Source of the DNA: Dysgonamonadaceae bacterium
GTDB lineage: Bacteria > Bacteroidota > Bacteroidia > Bacteroidales > Azobacteroidaceae
Assembly: GCA_031289145.1 (NCBI GenBank)
Contig: JAITQA010000139.1
Span: 1 to 64,000 of the forward strand
Reading direction: 5' to 3'
DNA length: 64,000 bases
Shown: positions 41,793 to 51,930 of the stretch, one piece after another
How the letters are laid out: every line of letters starts with the position of its first letter
How positions within the stretch are numbered: the stretch's first letter is position 1
Notes under the pieces: model-generated
What the model saw: only the letters and a program-made list of their open reading frames with translations
Told to the model about the DNA's origin: nothing
Databases searched by the model: none
Program-made: the position numbers and the translations under genes

Positions 41793-43583
41793 ATGCGGAA
41801 AATTAATTTTTTATTGCTATTATTAGTTAGTTTACAAGGAATAGCACAACCATTGGAACGGGTGATACCCGAAATGTTGGGAATGGATTCGCGCCGTTTG
41901 CGTTGTGCCGACGAGGCGATTCTGCGTGCGGTTGACAACAAGGAGATACCGGGCGCCGTGCTTGCAGTTGTCTATAAGAATAAAATGGTACATTTGAAAG
42001 CATACGGTAACAAGCAGACTTATCCGACAGCTCTTCCCATGGACGTCAATACCGTATTCGATTTGGCGTCGGTGAGCAAACCGACCTCTACGGCTATTTC
42101 CGCTATGATTCTGATTGAACGCGGACAATTGCGTCTTTGGGACAAGGTGAACCTTTATATTCCTGATTTTCAGGGAAACATACGTGTGCTGGATTTAATG
42201 ACGCATACTTCGGGTCTTCCGCCTTACGCTCCGGTCGATTCGTTGCAGAAACGCCACGGCGCTCCTAATCCCGACGCCCTGATTCAGTATATTGCTACCT
42301 GCCGGAGAGATTTTGCTCCGGAAACCGATTTCCAGTACAGTTGCCTCAATTTTATCACTTTGCAACGCATAATCGAAACCATCACCGGGCAAAGCCTGAA
42401 GGAGTTTGCCCAAGCCAACATCTTCAATCCGCTGGGATTGGCGCATACCGGTTACCAACCGGAAGGAGAAACTTTGGAACGGGTGGCGCCGACCGAGAAA
42501 CAACCGGACGGCAGCGTATTGCGCGGTGTTGTACACGACCCCTTGGCCAGGATTATGAACGGTGGTATTTCCGGCAATGCAGGACTGTTTTCCGATGCCA
42601 ATGATTTGGCCATATTGGCGGCGGCTTTGTTAAACAACGGCGAATACAACGGTAAACGCATTTTAAGCCCGCAGGGCGTCAAAGCCATGCGCACAATTCC
42701 TCGCGAAGTCCGACAATTCGGCCGCTCGCTCGGATGGGATATCTTTTCCGATTACGCTTCCAACAAGGGCGATTTACTGAGTGAAAACACCTACGGACAT
42801 ACCGGTTATACGGGAACATCTATTGTAATTGACCCGGATAATGAACTCGCTGTCATCTTGTTGACCAATGCCGTACATCCCGTTGATTCGGGCAAGACCA
42901 TCCGACTGAGGGCTTTCGTGGCCAATGCTGTGGCGGCTTCGCTCAATTGTCCGCAGCCGCGCGTGTATTTCCCGTACTATTACGAAAGGCTTGACCAATT
43001 CGAAACCGAACCCGCCATCACTTCCGACGATGTGGTTTTCCTTGGCAACAGCCTGACGGAAAATGGAAAATGGAACGAATTTTTTCCCGGTCAAGAGATT
43101 GTCAACCGGGGCATTCGCGGTGATGAATCCTTGGGTATCTACGACCGGCTGTACCAGATACTTCCCGGGAAACCCAAAAAAATATTCCTGCAAACCGGAG
43201 CCAATGATGTCTCCCACGATTTACCGGTGGATACGATTGTGGAACGCATCACGTACATAATAGATAAAATTCTTCGGGAATCGCCCGAAACCCAATTGTA
43301 TCTGCAAGGTTCACTGCCCATTAACGAATCGTTTGGACGATATGCCAAATTAACCGGAAAAACGGCTGTCTTTCCGCAACTCAGCAAACGTTTGGGAGAA
43401 TTGGCGGCTTTGAAAGGCATCCCTTTCATCAACCTGTTCCCATTGTTTACAAAGCAAGGCACAAGCGTTTTGCGGAAAGAACTCACAAACGACGGATTAC
43501 ATTTGAACGGAGAAGGATATGCTATCTGGGTGAAAGCCATTTCTCCTTATCTTCCTGACCCACTTGCCGAAACGCGAAGATGA
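41793..43583 (+). CDS. Fusion of beta-lactamase-family serine hydrolase and SGNH hydrolase
   Basis: This 596-aa protein has a signal peptide (about 1-18). Residues 25-390 form a class C beta-lactamase/esterase domain: the SxxK nucleophile in ASVSKPTS (about 95), a Tyr motif in FQYSCLNF, and HTGYTG near 330 in place of KTG. Residues 410-590 form a GDSL/SGNH esterase: FLGNSLTENG (block I Ser), RGIRGDES, LQTGANDVS (block III) and NDGLHLNGEGY (block V Asp and His). Both catalytic sets look complete. The exported protein probably deacylates or trims cell-wall or glycan esters. It overlaps mtaB by 4 nt. Confidence 0.85.
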   Translation: MRKINFLLLLLVSLQGIAQPLERVIPEMLGMDSRRLRCADEAILRAVDNKEIPGAVLAVVYKNKMVHLKAYGNKQTYPTALPMDVNTVFDLASVSKPTSTAISAMILIERGQLRLWDKVNLYIPDFQGNIRVLDLMTHTSGLPPYAPVDSLQKRHGAPNPDALIQYIATCRRDFAPETDFQYSCLNFITLQRIIETITGQSLKEFAQANIFNPLGLAHTGYQPEGETLERVAPTEKQPDGSVLRGVVHDPLARIMNGGISGNAGLFSDANDLAILAAALLNNGEYNGKRILSPQGVKAMRTIPREVRQFGRSLGWDIFSDYASNKGDLLSENTYGHTGYTGTSIVIDPDNELAVILLTNAVHPVDSGKTIRLRAFVANAVAASLNCPQPRVYFPYYYERLDQFETEPAITSDDVVFLGNSLTENGKWNEFFPGQEIVNRGIRGDESLGIYDRLYQILPGKPKKIFLQTGANDVSHDLPVDTIVERITYIIDKILRESPETQLYLQGSLPINESFGRYAKLTGKTAVFPQLSKRLGELAALKGIPFINLFPLFTKQGTSVLRKELTNDGLHLNGEGYAIWVKAISPYLPDPLAETRR

Positions 43584-44899
43584 TAGACAACCATATATTT
43601 GAAAATAAAAAAGCTGCTTATTACACCTTGGGGTGCAAATTGAATTTCGCCGAAACTTCAACTATCGGCAAACATCTGTCCGATAACGGTATCCGAAAAG
43701 CCTTGCCTGATGAAAAGGCGGATATCTGCGTTGTTAATACCTGTTCGGTCACGGAATTGGCCGATAAAAAATGCCGCCAGGCCATCCGGAAAATAAGTCG
43801 CCGACATCCGGGCGCTTTCGTTGTAGTCGTGGGTTGTTATGCCCAACTCAAACCGGAAGAAGTGAGCCGGATAGAAGGCGTAGATTTGGTGTTGGGAATG
43901 GGAGAGAAGATGGATATCCTGGAAAAAATTAACGCGAAGGAAGGGATGGCGGGTCAAGCCTGCCAGGATAAAATCAAGGTTTCTCCCATTGCAGCGGTGA
44001 AAACTTTTGTTCCTTCCTGTTCGAAGGACGACCGCACGCGGCATTTTCTGAAAGTGCAGGACGGTTGCGATTATTACTGTTCGTATTGTACCATCCCGTT
44101 TGCCCGCGGGAGAAGTCGCAACGGCAGCATCGTCGATTTGGTGAAAATGGCGGAAGCGGCCGGAAACGAAGGTGGAAAAGAAATTGTGCTGACCGGAGTG
44201 AATATCGGTGATTTCGGTAAATCGACCGGCGAGACTTTTTTCGATTTGTTGAAAGCCCTGGAGAAAGTTGAATCCATAGAACGCTTCCGTATCTCGTCTA
44301 TCGAACCTAACCTTTTGACCGATGAGATTTTGCAATTTGTATCGCAGTCGCGGCGGTTTGCCCCGCATTTTCATATTCCCTTGCAGTCGGGGTCCGACGA
44401 AGTATTGAAACTGATGCGCAGAAAATACGATACGCCATTGTTTGCCTCCAAAATAAACCGAATAAGGGAACTGATGCCCGATGCATTTGTTGGTGTAGAT
44501 GTGATTGTCGGCGTAAGAGGCGAAACGGACGAATATTTCGAGACGGCGCTGAAGTTTATCGAATCCCTGCCCATTTCTCAATTGCACGTTTTTACTTACT
44601 CCGAGCGGCCGGGAACCATGGCGTTGCATATTGATTATGTGGTGAATCCGAAAGTCAAGCAGGAACGCAGCAAACGCTTGCTCGACATATCACAGCGAAA
44701 ACTCAGGTCATTTTATCAATCCCAAATTGGAACGGCGCATAAAATTCTGTTCGAACAGGCAAAAAAAGGGAATAAGATGTACGGATTTACGGAAAATTAT
44801 GTTAAAATAGAAGCAGATTATCAAATTTCTTGGATAAATAAATTGATTCCCGTAACTTTGAGCGGTTTTAATGAAGATGAAACGACATTGACAATATGA
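43580..44899 (+). CDS. mtaB: tRNA threonylcarbamoyladenosine methylthiotransferase MtaB
   Basis: This 439-aa radical SAM enzyme adds a methylthio group to t6A37 of tRNA. The N-terminal UPF0004 domain begins with YYTLGCKLNFAET. The radical SAM motif CxxxCxxC is in DGCDYYCSYCTIPFARG, and the TRAM-like C-terminal part follows at about 370-435. TLGCKLN distinguishes MtaB from MiaB and RimO. Start and stop overlap both neighbours by 4 nt. Confidence 0.92.
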   Translation: MIDNHIFENKKAAYYTLGCKLNFAETSTIGKHLSDNGIRKALPDEKADICVVNTCSVTELADKKCRQAIRKISRRHPGAFVVVVGCYAQLKPEEVSRIEGVDLVLGMGEKMDILEKINAKEGMAGQACQDKIKVSPIAAVKTFVPSCSKDDRTRHFLKVQDGCDYYCSYCTIPFARGRSRNGSIVDLVKMAEAAGNEGGKEIVLTGVNIGDFGKSTGETFFDLLKALEKVESIERFRISSIEPNLLTDEILQFVSQSRRFAPHFHIPLQSGSDEVLKLMRRKYDTPLFASKINRIRELMPDAFVGVDVIVGVRGETDEYFETALKFIESLPISQLHVFTYSERPGTMALHIDYVVNPKVKQERSKRLLDISQRKLRSFYQSQIGTAHKILFEQAKKGNKMYGFTENYVKIEADYQISWINKLIPVTLSGFNEDETTLTI

Positions 44900-45780
44900 G
44901 CGTATTTTTGTACCATATCGTATATGCACTGGCTTTTCCGTTGGCTTTGCTTCCGTTGAAGTTGTTGTATTGTTTTTCTGATATTATGTATTTTATCCTT
45001 TATCATTTTATACGTTACCGGAGAAAATTGGTGCGAAAAAACTTACTGAATGCTTTCCCCGAAAAAAAAGCGGAAGCCATTTTAGCTATTGAAAAATCCT
45101 TTTACCATCATTTTTGCGATTATTTTTTCGAGACAATCAAACTGTTGAATATTTCCGATTCACGGATGAAAAGACATTTTGCATTTAAAAACGAAGACTT
45201 GCTGCAATATTTTCTGAAAGAAGGAAAACCGGTTATTTTACTGTTGGGACATTATGGCAACTGGGAATGGGTTACTTCTATAACGCTCTGGATAAAAGCA
45301 GATAATAATACCGTAATCGGACAAATTTATCGCCCTTTGAAGAGCAAGGTATCCGATTTGTTTTTTCTGCGTTTGAGGAGCTGTTTCCATTCGGTCGGTT
45401 TTAACAAATATGAAATTTACCGGGAAATCGTCAAAATGCGGAAAGCCGGAAAAAACTGGCTATTGGGCTTCATGTCCGACCAAAAACCTTCGGCGGACAA
45501 GACACAGCATTGGGTGCGGTTTCTGAACCAGGATACCGCAGTGCTGACCGGTACGGAAAAAATTGCCAAACACACCCATGCCGTCGTTTGCTATTTGGAT
45601 ATAACTTGTGTGAAAAGAAGTTATTATGAAGGAAAAGTGAAATTAATCACCGATAATCCGACCGAAATGCCTGATTTTGAAATAACCGAGCGATACATGG
45701 ATTTCATGGAAAAAACCATTCTGAGAAATCCCGCCGGCTATCTCTGGACACATAACCGGTGGAAATTTAAAAAACAATAG
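44896..45780 (+). CDS. LpxL/HtrB-type lipid A acyltransferase
   Basis: This 294-aa protein has an N-terminal membrane helix (LYHIVYALAFPLALLPLKLLY). LLLGHYGNWEW at about 115-125 is the HxxxxE catalytic motif, and MSDQKPS is the substrate-binding motif III. It transfers an acyl chain to lipid A or a related lipid on the inner membrane. It overlaps mtaB by 4 nt and is followed at 5 nt by a glycosyltransferase. Confidence 0.88.
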   Translation: MSVFLYHIVYALAFPLALLPLKLLYCFSDIMYFILYHFIRYRRKLVRKNLLNAFPEKKAEAILAIEKSFYHHFCDYFFETIKLLNISDSRMKRHFAFKNEDLLQYFLKEGKPVILLLGHYGNWEWVTSITLWIKADNNTVIGQIYRPLKSKVSDLFFLRLRSCFHSVGFNKYEIYREIVKMRKAGKNWLLGFMSDQKPSADKTQHWVRFLNQDTAVLTGTEKIAKHTHAVVCYLDITCVKRSYYEGKVKLITDNPTEMPDFEITERYMDFMEKTILRNPAGYLWTHNRWKFKKQ

Positions 45781-45784
45781 CGCA

Positions 45785-46819
45785 ATGAGAACAACAGCTG
45801 TTGTTATTCTTAACTGGAACGGTCAGAAATTATTAGAACGATTTTTACCTGTACTGATAACCCATACCCCTGCCGATAAGGCGGATATAATTGTGGCGGA
45901 CAACGGTTCGACCGATGCTTCGTTGCTGTTTCTGGAAACGCATTATCCCCAAATCCGCCGGATTGTCCTGGATAAAAACTACGGTTTTGCCGAAGGATAC
46001 AACAAAGCCTTGTCGCAATTGAATCATGAATACGTTGTTTTGCTGAATTCCGATGTGGAAGTGACTCCCGATTGGTTGACTGTGGCGGTTGATTATCTGG
46101 ATGCCAATCCGGCAGTCACGGCATTACAGCCCAAGATGCTTGCTTTCAACGATAAATCCGCTTTTGAATATGCAGGCGCATCGGGCGGATTCTTAGATAT
46201 GTACGGTTATCCGTTCTGTCGCGGACGAATTTTTACTACGATAGAAAAAGATGTGGGACAATACGATACGGTTGCGGAAATTTTATGGGCGAGTGGCGCC
46301 TGTTTGTTTATCCGTTTGCAGGATTACAAGGAAGCGGGTGGTTTGGATGCGTATTTTTTTGCACACCAGGAAGAAATTGATTTGTGTTGGCGCTTGCGGG
46401 CAAGGGGAAAAAAGATAGTCTGCTTGCCGCAATCGGTGATTTACCACATAGGAGGCGCTACCTTGAAAATGGAACATCCCCGCAAGACTTTTCTCAATTT
46501 CAGGAACAACCTGCTGATGCTGTACAAAAACATGCCGGAGCGGTATTATCGAAAGGTGATGTTTTGCCGTTTTTTTCTTGATTACGCAGCAACTTTGCAA
46601 TTCCTTCTGAAAGGGCATCCGAAAAACGCATTTTCGGTCGTAAAAGCCCGTTGGGATTTTCAACGGCAAAAAAAGAATTACCGGACCATTCGGGCTGAAA
46701 ACCTGAAAAAAACCCTTAAGGATGACTTTCCACCTGAGATATTCCGCAAAAGTTTGCTGTGGGCGTATTATGTCAGGAAGAAGATTTTTTTTTCAGACTT
46801 TCGTATGCTTCGTTTATAG
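45785..46819 (+). CDS. GT2-family glycosyltransferase (rhamnosyltransferase type)
   Basis: This 344-aa protein has a GT-A fold: [17 protein letters not shown] at the start, [23 protein letters not shown] (DxD-like NSDVE) and [18 protein letters not shown], the ED-type motif of WbbL-like enzymes. The last 100 residues include a probable membrane-associated helix ([20 protein letters not shown]). It likely builds surface polysaccharide; a dTDP-rhamnose donor is possible but not proven. Its 3' end overlaps a convergent J-domain fragment. Confidence 0.85.
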   Translation: MRTTAVVILNWNGQKLLERFLPVLITHTPADKADIIVADNGSTDASLLFLETHYPQIRRIVLDKNYGFAEGYNKALSQLNHEYVVLLNSDVEVTPDWLTVAVDYLDANPAVTALQPKMLAFNDKSAFEYAGASGGFLDMYGYPFCRGRIFTTIEKDVGQYDTVAEILWASGACLFIRLQDYKEAGGLDAYFFAHQEEIDLCWRLRARGKKIVCLPQSVIYHIGGATLKMEHPRKTFLNFRNNLLMLYKNMPERYYRKVMFCRFFLDYAATLQFLLKGHPKNAFSVVKARWDFQRQKKNYRTIRAENLKKTLKDDFPPEIFRKSLLWAYYVRKKIFFSDFRMLRL

Positions 46820-47153
46820 AGCGAAATTTTTCGGTAGCGGCTTTTTTCACCTCTTCACCCAAGTCGTTAACCTTATCCGGATGGTATTTTTTCGCCATTT
46901 CGCGATATGCCTTTTTGATGGTTTCTTCGCTGGCTGGGGGTTCGATTTCGAGTGTTTTATATGCCCAGTTTATGTCCTGTTTTTTGGTGTACGGTGCGCG
47001 GATTGAGTCGAGATCAAGCCGGTTGACGCCCAGCGCGGCGGCAATTCGTTCGATGAGACTTTCTTCCGACAGAACAATTTCGCCGTCAGCGTACGCTATC
47101 AGCAACAGCAGATGTAACAATTCCAAATTTACGAAAAATTCTTTTTCAACCCC
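46773..47153 (-). pseudogene. N-terminally truncated TerB/J-domain (DjlA-like) protein
   Basis: An open frame starts right after an in-frame TAG (47154-47156). It reads VEKEFFVN and then [17 protein letters not shown], the end of a TerB-like domain, and a complete C-terminal J domain with HPDKVND (about 82-88). No ATG is present; the only start would be a TTG at 47124-47126 inside the TerB helix. Full relatives are about 240-270 aa with an N-terminal membrane segment, so the first half is missing here. The break lies next to other gene fragments. Confidence 0.6.
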
Positions 47154-47206
47154 CTAAAAAACAAATTTATAAATACCTAATCCGAGCGTAAACACTAATA
47201 ATGTAC

Positions 47207-47420
47207 CTAAATTGCAAGACGGTAGTACTTCATCAATGAGCAGTTGGTTTGTGAATTGAGAAAGTCTTTTAAATCTGAAATCCGCGAGCCTTTTTCTTCC
47301 AATGAAATATGGTTTTCAATATACTTCCGACTAATATCGCGACCGTAATATATTGAAAATGGTTTTTACGGCGCTTATTCCGCAATCGTTGGATTTAAGT
47401 TGGGCGTCTATTTTCCGCAT
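47207..47420 (-). pseudogene. C39 peptidase (bacteriocin-exporter type) fragment with frameshift
   Basis: From an ATG at 47418-47420 the frame reads RKIDAQLKSNDCGISAVKTIF: Gln and the catalytic Cys of C39 peptidases, which cleave double-glycine leaders in ABC exporters. It then meets a stop. In the next frame it continues RDISRKYIENHISLEEKGSR and ISDLKDFLNSQT, as the same domain should. A stop at 47207-47209 ends it after about 70 residues. The rest of the exporter is absent. It starts only 3 nt after the phosphoesterase stop. Confidence 0.6.
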
Positions 47421-47423
47421 TTT

Positions 47424-48580
47424 TTATTTCAAGGAAACTTTATTATTCTGCGTATCTATAACCCAAAAATCCCCATTCGTTATTAGCAGACATTGACCGA
47501 TATGTTCATCTTTACTATCTTGTGGAAAATGGACATCTACATCAATTACTCTATTGTTTACGGAATACTTAATATTAGACCTGCATGTATGTCCGACAAT
47601 AATTTTTTTGACATGGTAATACACCAAAACGGAATCAATATATTCTTTTATATTATCTTCTCTATCACGGACATATCCTCTATGCCATAAAGGACTTTCA
47701 TTACCGAACCGCAACTCATCCTTTTCCTCCTCATCTGTAATTTTGTTATAATTTCTTACCCTTTCATTAATGGTATCCATATTTAATTGTTTTTTATACA
47801 TTCCGGGGCTAATTCCGCCATGAACAAATAAATAATCTCCTATTCGCTCAATTGTATTCTTGCTTCTGAGCCATTTTCCTAATTCCGAATTTTTGCCATA
47901 CAAATAATTGGAATAATCTACTTTCAATTTTTTGGAAAGTCTTTTGTATTTGCTTCTGACATGGTAAGTCATTCCCACTAAATTCATAATTTCATGATTA
48001 CCAAGTATGAAATGCACCTTTCCCCTTGTTTCTCAGCCTCATCTTCTAATTTATAAATCAACCAAAGTATTTGTGTAACATTTAATCCTCTATCCATAAA
48101 ATCCCCCAGCAATACCAAATGCCCTTTTCCAAAAATCCAATTGAAATTTTCATCCATCACCTTACCATTTTGCAACAATTTTTTGAAAGAGTGCCAATTC
48201 CCCTCAATGTCGGAAATAACAAGAATATCCGAATATAAATCATATTCACTCCGAGGAATTTTGATAGCATCTTTAAGTTCCACCGTAAAATTTCCACTTA
48301 CAGACGGATGAAAAGAATAAACATTAACCTCAAATTTTCTTTCCGAAGTAAGGTAATCTTTTATTTTGAAATTACTGTCAACCGCTATTACCCGATAATT
48401 ATTTTCTTTGTCGCTAATGATATACGGTCCATCCGTAGAAATATGTTGTCTTCTTTCTAACAATGTGGAATTAATAAACTCATTGTGTTCTGAAACACAA
48501 CAATTAATGATAAATATCGGGCTTATTATTAAAAGTCCAGATATCCATATTAATGATTCAGGGTGCATTTCACGATGCAA
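47424..48580 (-). pseudogene. Calcineurin-like phosphoesterase interrupted by a frameshift
   Basis: Two overlapping frames make one protein of about 380 aa. The upstream part (47984-48580) has a signal or anchor segment (LLIISPIFIINCC), LVISDIEGNWHSFKKLL and LLGDFMDRG. The downstream part (47424-48017) has HFILGNHEIMN, YLFVHGGISPG and IIVGHTCRS. All metal ligands of the family are therefore present, split at a GGGGAAAGG run near 48020 where one extra base shifts the frame. It could be a real inactivation or a sequencing error. Its neighbour is a decayed C39 fragment. Confidence 0.75.
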
Positions 48581-48598
48581 ACAATCAAATAAAATCCG

Positions 48599-48606
48599 TA
48601 TCTTTG
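48599..48606 (+). promoter_or_regulatory. -7 element of the second uvrA
   Basis: TATCTTTG; the transcript would begin near 48613, leaving a short leader before the TTG start at 48629. Confidence 0.6.
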
Positions 48607-48628
48607 CACTTTAAAACGGCATAAAAAA

Positions 48629-51487
48629 TTGGAGGCAAAAGAAAATACAAATACACCTTACGAAGACGTTGTTGACGTTCAAGGCGCTCGCGTCCACAAT
48701 CTGAAAAATATTGACGTAAAAATTCCGCGGAACAGATTTACCGTCATTACCGGATTGAGCGGTAGCGGCAAATCTTCTTTGGCTTTCGACACCATTTTTG
48801 CCGAAGGCCAGCGGCGTTATATCGAAACTTTCTCGGCTTACGCTCGCTCGTTCTTGGGAAATTTGGAACGTCCGGATGTCGACAAGATAACCGGCTTAAG
48901 TCCGGTTATTTCTATCGAACAGAAAACGACCAACCGGAGTCCACGTTCTACCGTAGGCACTACCACAGAGATTTATGATTTCCTTCGCCTGCTTTATGCC
49001 CGTGCCGGAGAAGCTTATTCTTACCTGACCGGCGAAAAAATGGTCAAATATACCGAAGAACAGGTTATTGACCTGATTATGAATCGCTATGAAGGGAAAA
49101 AAGTCTATATTCTCGCTCCGGTGGTGCGCAACCGAAAAGGGCACTACAAGGAATTGTTCGAACAATTGCGTAAAAAAGGCTTCCTCAATGTTCGTACAGA
49201 CGGAGAATTGCGGGAAATCATACCCGGAATGAAATTAGACCGCTACAAGAACCATTCGGTGGAAGTCGTTGTCGATAAATTACTTATTCAGGCTAAGGAC
49301 GAAAAAAGAATCAAGGAAAGCGTAAAAACCGCCATGCGGCAAGGAGACGGCTTGTTGCTTGTGCTTGATTTTGAAACCACAGAAGTCCGCCATTTCAGTC
49401 GTCGGTTGATGTGTCCTTCTACCGGATTATCGTACAGCGATCCGGCTCCACATAATTTTTCATTCAATACACCGCTCGGCGCTTGTCCGAAATGCAAAGG
49501 ACTCGGCGTCGTGAACCGGATAGATATGCAGAAAATTATTCCCGACCCCAAACAGAATATTTATCAGGGAGGCATCATGCCTTTGGGAAAATATCGCAAT
49601 GTATTGATATTTTGGCAAGTAGAAGCTATCTTAGACAAATATGGCGTCAATCTGAAAACACCTTTGGGAGAAGTTCCGGAAGGAGCGCTGGACGAAATCA
49701 TGAACGGTACGGAAGAACGCCTGCATATCAAAAACGAAGCGCTTGGAAATTCCAATTATTTCCTTTCTTTCGAAGGGGTCAGCAAATATATCGTTATACA
49801 GCAAGAACAGGATACTTCGGCTGCCGCACAGAAATGGGCGGATCAGTTTATCCGCACGGCTCTCTGTCCCGAATGTAACGGGAGGCGGCTGAACAAAGAA
49901 GCCCTTCATTATTATATTAATGGAAAAAATATTGTCGAACTGGCTGAAATGGATATTTCCGAACTCAATGTCTGGCTGAGCGATTTAGACGAACATTTGT
50001 CGGAAAAACAAAAGCAGATAGCCGTAGAAATATTGAAAGAAATCCGTTCGCGGATTCGGTTTTTATTGGATGTCGGTCTGGAATATCTCTCCCTGAACCG
50101 TTCGTCCGTAAGTCTGTCCGGTGGGGAAAGTCAGCGGATACGCCTGGCTACCCAAATCGGTTCGCAATTGGTAAATGTCCTTTATATTCTCGACGAACCG
50201 AGTATAGGCCTGCACCAGCGCGATAATTCACGTCTGATTGATTCCCTGAAACAATTGCGCGACACAGGCAATTCGATTATTGTCGTGGAGCACGATAAAG
50301 ATATGATGCTCAACGCCGACTATGTGGTGGATTTAGGTCCGCGCGCCGGACGGAAAGGTGGGGAAATCGTCTTTTCCGGAACACCGGCTGCCTTGTTGAA
50401 AGCCGATACATTGACCTCGTCTTACCTCAATGGGAAAGAAAGTATCCCGGTTCCCGAAAAAAGAAGAGAAGGAAACGGCCGGGAAATCGTGTTGAAAGGC
50501 GCGACGGGAAATAACCTGAAAGATGTGACCGTTCGCTTGCCTTTGGGTAAATTTATTTGTGTCACAGGTGTTTCCGGAAGCGGGAAATCATCTTTAATCA
50601 ACGATACACTACAACCGCTGATCAGCCAACAACTGTACCGTTCCATCCAAGACCCTTTGCCTTTCAAATCTATCGAAGGTCTGGAACATATTGATAAAGT
50701 GGTCAATGTAGACCAGTCGCCAATCGGGCGGACGCCCCGTTCGAATCCGGCCACCTACACCGGAATCTTTTCCGATATCCGGAATTTGTTTGTGGAAATG
50801 CCCGAATCGAAAATTCGTGGCTATAAACCCGGACGATTTTCCTTTAATGTTGCGAATGGTCGCTGTGAAACTTGCAGTGGCAACGGATATAAATCCATCG
50901 AAATGAATTTCCTCCCGGATGTGATGGTGCCCTGCGAAACTTGTCATGGGAAACGTTACAACCGTGAAACCCTTGAGGTGCGTTACAAGGGAAAATCTAT
51001 TGCCGATGTCTTGGACATGACCATTAATATGGCTGTCGAATTTTTTGAAAATATACCGACTATCTACTACAAAATAAAAGTATTGCAGGATGTCGGTATG
51101 GGATATATCAAATTAGGCCAATCCTCCACAACCCTCTCCGGTGGGGAAAGCCAGCGGGTGAAATTAGCCGCCGAACTGTCAAAACGCGATACCGGAAAAA
51201 CCCTCTACATTCTTGATGAACCTACTACCGGCCTGCATTTCGACGATATCAAAGTCTTGCTCGAAGTTATCAATCGTCTGGTTGATAAGGGAAATACCAT
51301 GATTGTCATTGAACACAACTTGGATGTCATTAAATGTGCCGATTACATTATTGATATGGGCCCCGAAGGCGGTAAAGCCGGCGGTGAAATATTGTTTGCC
51401 GGCGCTCCCGAACAGCTGATAAAATCGAAAAAAAGCTATACGGCACAATTTCTGAAAAAAGAACTGAAGATAAGGGAACACCGGTAA
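48629..51487 (+). CDS. uvrA: UvrA, excinuclease ABC subunit A (second copy)
   Basis: The protein has 952 aa with both ABC modules intact: [13 protein letters not shown] and [13 protein letters not shown] as Walker [13 protein letters not shown] and [12 protein letters not shown] as signatures, and [11 protein letters not shown] and [11 protein letters not shown] as Walker B. Zinc ligands [16 protein letters not shown] and [16 protein letters not shown] are present. The likely start is a TTG at 48629, since no ATG lies between the promoter and the conserved [15 protein letters not shown]. It is clearly a paralog of the copy at 13152, not a recent duplicate. Both appear functional. Confidence 0.92.
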   Translation: MEAKENTNTPYEDVVDVQGARVHNLKNIDVKIPRNRFTVITGLSGSGKSSLAFDTIFAEGQRRYIETFSAYARSFLGNLERPDVDKITGLSPVISIEQKTTNRSPRSTVGTTTEIYDFLRLLYARAGEAYSYLTGEKMVKYTEEQVIDLIMNRYEGKKVYILAPVVRNRKGHYKELFEQLRKKGFLNVRTDGELREIIPGMKLDRYKNHSVEVVVDKLLIQAKDEKRIKESVKTAMRQGDGLLLVLDFETTEVRHFSRRLMCPSTGLSYSDPAPHNFSFNTPLGACPKCKGLGVVNRIDMQKIIPDPKQNIYQGGIMPLGKYRNVLIFWQVEAILDKYGVNLKTPLGEVPEGALDEIMNGTEERLHIKNEALGNSNYFLSFEGVSKYIVIQQEQDTSAAAQKWADQFIRTALCPECNGRRLNKEALHYYINGKNIVELAEMDISELNVWLSDLDEHLSEKQKQIAVEILKEIRSRIRFLLDVGLEYLSLNRSSVSLSGGESQRIRLATQIGSQLVNVLYILDEPSIGLHQRDNSRLIDSLKQLRDTGNSIIVVEHDKDMMLNADYVVDLGPRAGRKGGEIVFSGTPAALLKADTLTSSYLNGKESIPVPEKRREGNGREIVLKGATGNNLKDVTVRLPLGKFICVTGVSGSGKSSLINDTLQPLISQQLYRSIQDPLPFKSIEGLEHIDKVVNVDQSPIGRTPRSNPATYTGIFSDIRNLFVEMPESKIRGYKPGRFSFNVANGRCETCSGNGYKSIEMNFLPDVMVPCETCHGKRYNRETLEVRYKGKSIADVLDMTINMAVEFFENIPTIYYKIKVLQDVGMGYIKLGQSSTTLSGGESQRVKLAAELSKRDTGKTLYILDEPTTGLHFDDIKVLLEVINRLVDKGNTMIVIEHNLDVIKCADYIIDMGPEGGKAGGEILFAGAPEQLIKSKKSYTAQFLKKELKIREHR

Positions 51488-51579
51488 AAACCCTGTGTTT
51501 AAAATAGAATAATTCTGACGCCCATTTTTGGGCTAAAATAATCATAATAAACCAATTATCAAAAAAGAAATTAACGCTT

Positions 51580-51775
51580 ATCATGAGATGTCTCCATGCG
51601 TTCGCTTCGCTCACTTAGTCGACATGACGGGTCGGTTGAGGAAAAAACGGGGAAGAGTAGGATTGAAAGAATGGCGGATTTGCCGCCATTCTTTCAATCC
51701 TACTCTTCCTTCTCTCAAAATATGTTGTCGTCATGTCGACTGGAGCGAAGCGGAGTGGAGACATCCCATGCTAAT
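51580..51775. repeat. Large nested palindrome of about 195 bp
   Basis: The core is a perfect 27-bp inverted repeat: 51651-51677 (GGAAGAGTAGGATTGAAAGA then ATGGCGG) against 51683-51709, with a 5-nt loop. Outer arms 51580-51630 and 51725-51775 are imperfect inverse copies: ATCATGAGATGTCTCC / GGAGACATCCCATG, CGCTTCGCTC / GAGCGAAGCG, AGTCGACATGAC / GTCATGTCGACT. The same arm sequence occurs once more at 3564-3610. No coding capacity is evident. It is likely a non-autonomous repeat or mobile element. Confidence 0.85.
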
Positions 51776-51930
51776 CGTTAATCGCAATAGGTATTTTGTG
51801 GTTTGGTGTTATCGGCTGTATCTTGCTGCTACTAAGGTTGTTTTGTTAAGGGGAAATTAGGTAAAAATGAGGTTGGTGTACTTCGCAGGGACGGTTTTCT
51901 ATACAACTAATTAAAAATGAGAGCAAAAAA

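Noticed and set aside
51588..51860. Two overlapping ORFs within the large palindrome
   Set aside because: They translate inverted-repeat DNA and carry no domain; the palindrome explains the open frames.
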